From Oikopleura dioica (taxonomy: Eukaryota; Chordata; Appendicularia; Copelata; Oikopleuridae), in NCBI GenBank assembly GCA_907165135.1, contig OU015566.1, positions 6,122,157 to 6,186,156 of the forward strand: a DNA stretch of 64,000 nucleotides. The letters are read 5' to 3'. This document shows, piece after piece, positions 32,544-41,448 of the stretch. The notes beneath the pieces are model-generated. The model had not been told where the DNA came from, made no database searches, and saw only the letters and a list, made by a program, of their open reading frames with translations. A program made the position numbers and the translations under genes. Numbering within the stretch: the stretch's first letter is position 1; every line of letters starts with the position of its first letter.

Positions 32544-34855
32544 ATGGCTCGGACATCGCAAATAGCTCGCAAAAGCTGCGGTGGACTAGCTCCTCGAAGA
32601 CAGTTGGCGACGAACGCAGCTCGCAAGACTGTTTCGGGAACAGTTTCTCAAATTGCTCGGGCGGCAGTGACGATGCCTGAATTGAAAGAAGAAGGACAGC
32701 TTGAAATAGTTGATGGTGTCAAAAAAGTCGAGTTGGAAAGCGGTCAAGGTACAGTTTTCTGTTATCCAAGCTTTTTGAATTTGTGAATAAGGGATTGAAT
32801 CCAACGAAGAAGAGACGAAAGAGCCTGGTGTTCACGGGACTTCTTCCAGCGCTGTTGACGATGAAGATGACGAGCTGATTGCAATAGGCGAAGTAATTAC
32901 CGGCAGTCGTTACAAGCAGACAGCCCGAAAAAGCACTGGAGGAGCACCACCACGAAAACAACTCGCCATGAAAGTAGCAAGAAAAAGCGCACCATCACCT
33001 TCTCAAATTGTTGAAGTTGATCCTGAAGTTATCGCTGCCATTGCTCCAGAAAGTGAAATCGTCGACAGGCCAGTTGAAATTGATGATATTTTGGAATGGT
33101 ATAGGAAAATGGGATCCCGAGCCCTCGAGGTTCTACGGAAGAATTTTCTTGCACAGACTACTGAATCCGGCGAAAAGCTTAGCCCAGGTATTTATCATCT
33201 TCTTTGATTCCTCAACATATTTTCGGCAATTCAGATGAGGAAGACTTCAGAGCAAGGAGGAAGATCGTGCAAGATTATCCCTTGGAAAAAGGATTGGTGA
33301 CAAAAGCAGCACGAAAAAGTGCACCAGCTACAGATCATATTGAAGACGATGATTCGGAAACTCATCCGGAAAGTGATGAAGGTACATTTTCCGATTATTT
33401 CTTGAATAAAAATAACTGAAGCAGGAGAGGTATCCTCTGAAGTTGTCGCTGCCATGGCCCCTGAAAGTGTTATCGAGGGTCGAACGGTTACAAAAGAGGA
33501 TGTGCGCGATTGGTTTTTGAAGTCGGCAAGTCGCTATTTTGAAGTTGAAAGGAAGTTGGTTTTAGAACTAACATCAGGTTTGACGATTAAATGTTCAATT
33601 CTTCTAAAGATTTTTTATTAGATGACAAAGACTTCATTGCACGGAGGGAGATTGTGCTGGAGTATATAAAGGTGCTCTCCGTGAGATCGGCGCGGAGTAG
33701 ACGTCCAGCATGCCGTTGTCGTCCCGATTTGACAAAACTCGTAACCCCTAGAAAAATCGAACCGAAGTGGGAACCGACGATTCGACCACCTCCTGAGGAA
33801 AGTTTGAAGAAAGGTGTTCACAATTTTACTGAGGTATTTAACTAACCTTCGTATTAAAAGTTAGCATGAAATTCTAGGGAGAAATTGTTGTCGTTGATGA
33901 AAATAGCACGGAAGAAATCAAGAAGTACGCCTCAAAAGGTCGAATGCAAACTCTGATTAACGAAAACCGAAAAGGTTACAAAATTGAAGACGGTCATTTC
34001 ATTGCTCGTTCTACTAAAAGATTCCCAATTGTGAAGATAAAACTGAACTCGATGGATAAAAAACTTATGAAATATCTCTTGGAGAAAGATGATTCTGCTG
34101 TGGTTTCGGAAGCGGCGAAAAAACTTTTGAATGAACAGCAGATCAACTCTGCTCTGAACAAAAGGGAGAATTCTATCTCATATTCCTGCATTCCAGCGAC
34201 GAACAGAGCGAAGGAAACAGTGGAACAGTCGCAAAAATCGCCTTCTTTGACTCTCGCATCTCATGGAGAAGCACAAAACTCTACCGAGCCAGTACCTTTT
34301 CGAAGAGATGAGCCCCTTGCGAAAACTTGTGAAATCGAAGAGACTACTGCGATCTCTTCTTCTCCCTTACCGCCAATCAAATCTGATGAAACTGCAGAGA
34401 AAGATTCAAATCTTCCAAACATTGAAGAGTCACAGCAGCAGCAACAAGCTTCTCCTTTAGTTTCTGCATCTGCCTTCCAGGCAGCTTCAGTTGAACAACA
34501 AAGCTCTATAAATCCAGCATCTTCGCCGCAGCAGCAACCAGCTTCTCCTTCTATTTCTGCTTCCCAAGAGATAAAGAAGGAGTCAACGATTGAACAACCA
34601 TCGACGGTTAAAAATGAACCTTACGAGCAAGAGCCGACCTCCCGTCCCGCACTTTCTCCATCTACCTCTACACCTCAAGCTCCTTTAAAACAGGAAGTTT
34701 CCGCTGATCAGCCGTCTCAGGTGAAAATTGAGCCTCAAGAACAAGTTCCTCTGCCTCCTAAAGAAATACTCATGCCTTCTCGAAAACGTCACATGAAGGA
34801 AAAGCCATCCGAAGACAACCCGCCAAAGAAACCAAAACTCTTCAACGACAATTAA
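32544..34855 (+). CDS. Histone H3-tail-mimic protein, copy 3 (696 aa)
   Basis: Six exons: 32544-32748, 32792-33187, 33235-33381, 33425-33577, 33622-33833 and 33878-34855, with the same phases as copy 1. The N-terminal tail ([19 protein letters not shown]) matches H3 at 21 of 27 residues and has lost K4, K14, K18 and K23. The internal tail is stronger: [10 protein letters not shown], then [16 protein letters not shown], about 24 of 30. A third fragment, [10 protein letters not shown] in exon 3, equals H3 residues 23-32. Two unknown-domain copies and a long Pro/Ser/Glu-rich tail with [12 protein letters not shown] follow. It ends KKPKLFNDN. Confidence 0.88.
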
Positions 34856-35015
34856 AATTGTCTTCCTCAAAAAGTTCCCCGATTGAAACATTATCTTTGC
34901 ACTTATTATTTTTATTGATTGAAACATTACCATTTTATGCCTGTCGAAACTATTTGTACATAACCTTCCGAAAAAACACCGGTGCCACCATTTTTGCCAG
35001 ACCTGACTTCAACAT

Positions 35016-35146
35016 TTTCTCGTTTTGCTTCAAATTGTTCCTGATTGAACTTCACTTATTCTGAAGCCAATTATCTCCACTTAAAACCTTCCGAGTTTCC
35101 TCTACTCAACTCCTCTTTGAAGGAAACTCCCACAATAAAAAGACAA
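35016..35146 (+). promoter_or_regulatory. Duplicated upstream module, copy C, driving MRPL55
   Basis: Same module as copies A and B, somewhat diverged (GAAGGAAACTCCCACAATAAA), but placed before the mitochondrial ribosomal gene. This marks the right-hand edge of the segmental duplication. Confidence 0.7.
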
Positions 35147-35681
35147 ATGAAATCTTATCTTATTTCATGTTTTGCCAGTAGAATGTTGTGTGAGTTGAAG
35201 AGAGGGAAGATTTGCGTCAATTTGATACGGCGAAGTAGTCTCAAAACAAGGTACTCTCTCCCTCCTCGGCAACCAAAGTCAGTCAATTATCTTCCTTTCA
35301 GCAATCCTATGATCAGAAGCACCCCAGAGCCGACGAAAATCAAGGCGCATCAAATCGCCACGCTGAACCGCTTCAATCTCCGTCCATATCCTCAAAAGTA
35401 CCCGGCGCTGATCGTCCGCGGCGATGGAAGTACTTATCGAGTTTGGAGCACTGAAGAGCCCCAGGAAATTGTCAGATTTCCAATTGATGTTTCCAACATG
35501 TCGGAAATGGATAGAACGCGTCTTTTGAGGTTGAAACTTACAGAAATTTCGCTTTTACAGTCATTTTAGTAAACGATACGGAAAACAAGTTAAAACTCGA
35601 GTTGTTCAAAGCATTAATGTCGAAGACGAAGATGATCAAGAAGAAGAACTTGGCGATTTTTCGGACTATGACCAGCGCTAA
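35147..35681 (+). CDS. mrpl55: Mitochondrial large-subunit ribosomal protein L55
   Basis: A nuclear gene for a mitoribosome component. The N-terminus (MKSYLISCFASRMLCELKRG) is basic and Ser/Arg-rich, as expected of a mitochondrial presequence. The core HQIATLNRFNLRPYPQKYPA, then LIVRGDGSTYRVWSTEEPQE and IVRFPIDVSNMSEMDRTRLL, follows the L55 pattern (YPxLxVxxDGSTxxxxxxEPxxIxxxPxD). Three exons: a 51-nt intron near 35252-35302 (multiple of three) and one near 35531-35569. The end is acidic (DEDDQEEELGDFSDYDQR), an unusual tail for L55. AATAAA follows at 35710. Confidence 0.85.
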
Positions 35682-36624
35682 TTTTGACAAATTCGCTGTC
35701 TTTATCTTCAATAAATCTCCTTCTTAAGGGACCCAGTTAGGTAGATTTAGGCGCGGGTTCAGACGCTCCCTTGATGATCTGTTCTCAAGATTTTTTAATT
35801 TTTTCTTCTGCAAATCATATCCTTAGACTCTCAGCTTTCATTTGCTGCTTTCGAAATTTTTATACGGCTAAGAGTTTTGTCGCTAGAGCTGAATGAAGTT
35901 TATTAACTTCAAAAGCTATCTAGTCCTACAATTTTGATTTTACCGAATCAAAATTACTACCAGTAGAAAGCGGAGAAAATTCTCTACAAATCCCACCTAG
36001 TGTGCAATTTTCAGGTCAACACTGATTGTAATCAGGAAGCGATTCTTGGAAGTACTTAGCGCGGGCTCAGTGGGAATCCATCGCAAACAAGCCTTTTGAG
36101 CGCACTGTGACACGGTGCGCGCGCTAAATTTGGTTCATTTGAATGATTATCAGTTTCTGTACGCCATTTATGACGACAAGATAATTGCACACTAGGTGGG
36201 ATTTGTAGAGAATTTTCTCCGCTTTCTACTGGTAGTAATTTTGATTCGGTAAAATCAAAATTGTAGGACTAGATAGCTTTTGAAGTTAATAAACTTCATT
36301 CAGCTCTAGCGACAAAACTCTTAGCCGTATAAAAATTCCAAAGACAGCAAATGAAAGCTTAGAGTCTAAAGATATGATTTGCAGAAGAAAAAATTAAAAA
36401 ATCTTGAGAACAGATCATCAAGGGAGCGTCTGAACCCGCGCCTAAATCTACCTAACTGGGTCCCTTAACATTGCCGAAAGCGATGCTATTGAAATTTAAT
36501 TAAACAATCAACAATCAGCTTTGATTGGAGAACTTTTCGCTTCTTTTTATCTTTCCAGCTTAGATTCTTTTAATTGCAGTTGAAAAATGCAGGTTTCTGA
36601 GGTTTATTTTTTGAAGAAAGAACA
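35682..36624. other. Intergenic interval filled by a foldback element
   Basis: After the MRPL55 polyadenylation signal, nearly all of this interval is the 737-bp inverted-repeat element described separately. The remaining 150 bases before the next ATG are AT-rich with no gene. Confidence 0.7.
35728..36464. mobile_element. Long foldback element flanked by TTAA
   Basis: The two arms, about 280 bp each (35728-36011 and about 36189-36464), are nearly perfect inverted copies, from GGGACCCAGTTAGGTAGATT to the mirrored end. The central loop is about 175 bp. TTAA lies on both sides (35724-35727 and 36465-36468). A TTAA target suits piggyBac-type transposition, though the TTAA could also be part of the arms. 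There is no coding capacity. Confidence 0.88.
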
Positions 36625-38000
36625 ATGAACTCGAGACAGGACGATAACGACCCGTATCCTTATCAAATCGACGAGAAAGCGAGGGATGAGAAAATGTGGA
36701 AGCTGGTCATTCCAGCTCGGAAGCGGCTGGAAGGGATGAAGACCCAGAAGTCAGCGCTTTTGGAGAAACACGATGATCTCAAAGACGGTGAGATTACTTT
36801 TCATCCCGTTTTTTAAATCGATTTTCTCAGCCTGCATTTTGAAGTATTACAAAAGCTACCGAGTCGCAGCGGAGAGGGAAAAATGTCCTTACAAAGAAAA
36901 ATATGCAAATATAGAAGATGAAAATCTGCAGTTGTCCGAGAAGTTCTTGGACAGCAAGAATGTAACTTGGTCGGCGATGAATAAGGAGTTGATAACTGTG
37001 AGAATCAATGATTTTCATTTTGCGCCGAAAGTCAGAAAACTCCAGCCGATTAGGTCAGAGAGGCATATTGCCGTCTTGCACGGGCTTCATGCTCAAACTA
37101 ACGCAGGTGAGCCCCTTATCTTTAGGGTCGAGTTGTGACTGTAATCTTTGCAGACATTCAGTCGGTCTTCGAAAGCTCCGATCAAACTGGCACGCTGAAT
37201 CAGATCCTTTTCGAGCGAATGCGAATTCACCGCGTCTTCGATTCCGTCAAAACCAAAGAAAACTCAAAACCTGCTAGGATGAGAAGGGTTCGCTTTCCTG
37301 ATGCGCAAACAGAAACCTTCGAACAGCACAACACGCGAAAGAGGGACTACACGGACATGAGAGCCAATCACACCCTAAAAAATTACCACCTTCATTTCAA
37401 GGTTCATTTCAACAAATTTTAAATTTCAATTTTCAATTGGCTTTTTAGGAAATAAGCGAAATCTTCTCCGCAGAAAGAGGCCAAAAACGCGACTTCTCCA
37501 AGTTCAAATATCCCGGCAAACCGTCGAGCCATTCTGAGACGACTTTCTTCAATTCGAAAAAGGAGCTTCTCGATGGATTCAGAGGAGGAAGAGGAATTCC
37601 GGACATGAAATTTGGTCGCTTTTCTGGAAAGGACTCTATTTTAAAATTTCGCTCGAGCTAGGGCGGCCTAAATCTTCAGATGATGTTGCCTGAGGAACTG
37701 TTGGTTTCTGATTGGCTGATTGCCCCCCTAAAAGTACCTCAAAATGCCCAGGACCTCTAAGTATTCGCCCACCCTAGCAGCTTGTGGAAACCTTCTTAAA
37801 ATAGCAAAAAAGATTTGACTTCAAAAAGTCAGGATTCAGTCGCCAGGGATCGCCAAATCCTTTCCGATTTATTGAGAGACGCTGGAGCCAAGAACTCAAA
37901 TTTCCAACTCTCAGCCGCTGATCGACAAGCTGTGAACGAGCGAAAGGAACGGTTTCTTTCCAAGCCAGAATTGAAGCTCTTGAGAAAATTCGGGAAATGA
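36625..38000 (+). CDS. Hypothetical basic protein
   Basis: Start MNSRQDDNDPYPYQIDEKAR. Exons continue with CPYKEKYANIEDENLQLSEK (coiled-coil-like), VRKLQPIRSERHIAVLHGL, SVKTKENSKPARMRRVRFPD and FKYPGKPSSHSETTFFNSKK. Introns near 36787, 37107 and 37402 are canonical. The last junction involves a MITE at 37658-37777: the frame is best continued as LKFRSSKKDLTSKSQDSV, which needs a CT-AG intron that begins at the first base of the MITE. The end is helical (ERKERFLSKPELKLLRKFGK). Another frame is open to about 38077. No family was recognised; a cytoskeletal or ciliary role would be a guess. Confidence 0.5.
37658..37777. mobile_element. 120-bp MITE at an intron start
   Basis: The ends CTAGGGCGGCC and GCGCCCACCCTAG-like text (TTCGCCCACCCTAG) match the family of 3741-3909. 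The inside has TTGGTTTCTGATTGGC, also like that family. No clear target duplication. The left end coincides with the inferred donor of the preceding exon. Confidence 0.6.
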
Positions 38001-38257
38001 AACCCTTGAAAAAGCAATGGGAAAATAGCCAACGACTCAAACGTGAGAAAGAACACCGAAACAACCATCAATGGTGACATCTGTAAATTGTTAAAATACT
38101 GCCTTTCAATATCTCTTTTCTCATTTTAAGATGAGATTCTTCACCTCATAAAAGACATGTTCTTTTCCATCCAATTTTCTGCCTTTCACAAATGTGTATT
38201 TGAAATTTCATTTTCAATTTTCAGTTTCAGAAAAATCGAGATCGAAAATCTTCCTTG

Positions 38258-40112
38258 ATGGCAGTTCGGAAGCGTGAAAATGCTACTCAAAAGAGCAAAA
38301 AGCTCGTAAAAAGAGAGAAAATTGAAGATGACTCTACTCCTTCCAGTCCTAGTTACGGCAAATACTCCGTCTTGGTGCTCGTTATTCTTTCGCTTTTCCT
38401 CTTGAACCGATCCGAACCGGCTCCGAAAGCAGAGTCTACGAGTCGTTTTCAATCCGGCCCAGCGATCGTGACAACTTGGAAAGGCGTTTCCCGGGAGTGG
38501 GCCGAAAGTTGGATCAGTTATCACGCCGCTCTTGGATTCACTCGACTTTTTATCTTCTGGGACTCGCCGGAAAACGATAAAGAAACAATCGCCTGGCTTG
38601 ATTCCGACCCTGCGTATTCCTGGGTCGTTGATAATTACTCCCCCGACGATGAATACAAAAAGCGCTTTTGGATGCCAAACGAGGAAAGCGACGACTTTGA
38701 GCAGTGGGTTCTGCCTGCTTACGGCGTTCACGCGGAAACGGAAATTACGGCGAGACAGAGCTTGTTCGCCGCTCGAGCAGCTCAAATTGGACTCAAAGAA
38801 GGCGTTTCATGGTTGTTGCACATTGACGCGGACGAGCTCTTCTGGGTTGATGAGAAGGAAGCGAGTGGATCAGCAAAGAGAATTTTTGAAACGCTTTCGG
38901 ATAAGAGGTTTACTCATGCGAGCTTTATGAACGACGAGATTTTGCCGGAGACGCCGAATTTTGAAAATGATCAGGTTCAGGGATTGAAATTATTTTCCGT
39001 TAAAATTTTTTCAAAGCTTCCAAAAACACCATTTCATCAACGAACGCTTTTCAAACGCAGCTCCTCAGTCACTTTCGATCAGCAATCGCGCTCCGTCGCT
39101 CAAGAATGGAAAGCCGAGCATGATGGAGTCAATTTTTTCATGGGCTACATGTGCGGAAAAGGAGCCATCAATCTTCAAGAGTGGAATCTCAGAAATCCAG
39201 GAGCGGCGGTCGTGCCACAACATGTCGTTCGTTTTGCGTAAGTTTCATTTTCTCTTTCCCTTTATTAATCAAAATACAAGCTCTGATTATCGAAACCTCG
39301 GCCTCATCACGCTCCTGAAACAACTCGGCATGTCTTACGAGCACTTCGATGTGCCAGTTACGAATTATCAATCAGCAGCGCATTTTTACAAAGCAAGAAT
39401 CATCCACTACATCAACTCGGACTTGGACTCAGCCAGATCGAAGTTTGGATTCCGGGAAAAGTTCGACTCCAAGATTTTCGATGCCAAACTCGCCACTGCT
39501 GAAGAAAGGGAGAGATTTGATTTGTGGAAGGCGAACTGGACTGAAGAAGAAGGAATGCCGAGTGAAGTTTATTACAATAACATGTGGAAGGCTGTCCAGG
39601 TTCGTTTGAAATGGATACTGTGGGGATCACCATGTTGTCTCTTATTGGCCCACGTTGATAAAACTTGCTTCTGATTAGACCACAAACCCTATAAATCGAG
39701 ACACGCTTGATTAAACCCCCTAAACCCGCTAAGAATTTTTCATTTTCAAAAGTTCTTTGCTGACAAAAATTTAAGGAGGAAAAGAAAACCGGCAAGAACC
39801 AAGCAGAACTGTACTACAAGAAAACCTCCCTCGTCAACCCGAAAAAGCTCAACCGCTATCTACAAACGGGCGCAATTTACCGCAACACTGACATCCGCGA
39901 CTACCTTCTCAAACTTTCCAAAGAGCTCCATTCCTCTTCAACTCCCGGAGAAGTCCTGAAAGAACACAACTCTCGAAAATCCTCATCGAAGCACAAATAT
40001 CACGGCTGCTCAAGAGGGCCTCATTTTCAATGCGATCACAAGGTCAGTTTTGAATTTATTAGAAGTGTTGAAGTCGGACGATGTTTTCTCTTGAAAATTT
40101 CTTGTCGTCTTT
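38258..40112 (+). CDS. Type II membrane glycosyltransferase, family 92-like
   Basis: A Golgi-type glycosyltransferase by architecture. A short basic cytoplasmic end is followed by an anchor (YSVLVLVILSLFLLN), a stem, and a catalytic domain. The catalytic domain has TWKGVSREWAESWISYHAAL and GFTRLFIFWDSPEND, then a LLHIDADELFWVD stretch whose DAD is the likely metal-binding DxD. This order is typical of GT92/DUF23-like enzymes. Exon 2 (SDYRNLGLITLLKQLGMSYE) and exon 3 (LYYKKTSLVNPKKLNRYLQT) follow. The second intron (about 39600-39775) is long and holds CCAAT-like text. The stop may be at 40112 or slightly earlier. Confidence 0.75.
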
Positions 40113-40148
40113 GATCGGGTCTCTTCCTTGATTTCAATACTAAAATTT

Positions 40149-40919
40149 TTAATAATCAACTGACCCGAGTCCTACTGGGCATCGTTTCGCCGATTTCAGT
40201 AACTCGTTCGCGCATCGCTCGCACATTTGGTGCCCGCAAACCGAAATGCAGCACTGATACTTGTCCGTCAAATTGTAAGGCTCGTTGCACTTCCCGCACA
40301 TTGGCCTCGTCGTCAGCCTTTGAAGCTCTCGAGTTTCGTTGTCGATCGATTTTTTAAGAGTTTTTGCTTGTCTTGTTTTTTCGCTTAGAAATGCTTTCAG
40401 CTCATTTATTTCTTGCTGGAGCAAGTTTTGTTTTTTAGAGCATTCTTGATTTCGATTGAGTCGGGCCTGGGAGTTGTGCGTGTTGCTTTCTGCTTCGTTC
40501 AGAATGCACTGCTTTATGTCAGTTGTCTTGAAAAGGGGCGAGTTATCGATATTTTAAAGGCCTTAGATCGCGTTTCTTACTATTCTAGGAAGGCCTTGAT
40601 TTATTAAATTCGCCCCAAGCCATAATGTCCTTGAAATGATCCCTTTTCCCCCATCGCTCAAAATGCTTGTTTCCTTTTTCAAAAGCTCGATTATTTCATT
40701 GGAAACGCTTTTCAGCTCTTCAAGAGCTGCCATTTCCGCGGTTCTCTCCTTTATCTCACTTTCAATCGTAGAATTTTCATCCTTCAACTCTTCGTAGCGC
40801 CGGAAATCGCTGAAAAGAGCCTCTTTTTTCTTCTCTATCGAGTTGATGCTCGAATCAAAGACCGACTCGATCTCATTCTCGCTCAGAGAAACAATGTCAA
40901 AAGAAACTGTTCGCGACAT
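40149..40919 (-). CDS. Coiled-coil protein with C-terminal RING-like domain
   Basis: Two exons (40919-40581 and 40508-40149) encode 232 residues. The N-terminus starts MSRTVSFDIVSLSENEIESV. Coiled-coil text follows (EELKDENSTIESEIKERTAE, LLQQEINELKAFLSEK). The C-terminal module has CGKCNEPY, then CCISVCGHQMCERC and RCPVGLG, matching a C3HC4 RING up to the last pair, but the final Cys after CPV is replaced by Gly. RING proteins are usually E3 ubiquitin ligases; here the missing ligand makes activity uncertain. Confidence 0.75.
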
Positions 40920-41448
40920 TGAAGATTTTTTCGATTAAAAATGAAATCTGCCGGCCGATTTAGAAATTAGAAAAAGTGCTGATTAAAATATTCAGGATTG
41001 CTGTTTCCACTTGCGATCTCCCATGTTCACTTTCGAAAAACGACTGCTTGGCTACATCAGATACGACAGTTTCGAATGGTGGAAGAAGGGCATCACCTGG
41101 CCGCCTCGTTCCCAGCACTAGAACTTTTAAAAACCTAAAAAAGAGCTGCTTTATCCGTTTATTACACATTTTTCTTTGCCAAAAATGATTGTGCAATCAC
41201 TTCGACTTTCTGTATTTCTGTAATGCTAAAAAATAGTTCTAAATAAAAACTCACTAGTTCGGAAAACCTAAAAGTACGAATCTTCTTTTCAATAAGATAG
41301 ATTGGTGCACCTCTGGTTTATAATTATTAATTATAAATTTTTAAATAAAAATTAAAATAAAAAGGAAGTGACGTGAAGGCCGTTTTTTTTAAATTCTTTG
41401 AAAATATTTCTTTCTCGTCAGGGTTGTTGTTTTTTGGTAGAACATAGA
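40920..41448. other. Convergent/divergent spacer, no gene seen
   Basis: This holds the upstream region of the RING gene and the 3' side of the kinase gene. AT-rich, with an ATTATTAATTATAA palindrome near 41320. The open frames on both strands here lack supporting features. Confidence 0.45.

Noticed and set aside
27583-34855. Genes as ordinary histone H3 or H3 variants
   Set aside because: Only the tail is H3-like; the histone fold is absent, the genes have six exons, and the rest is unrelated.
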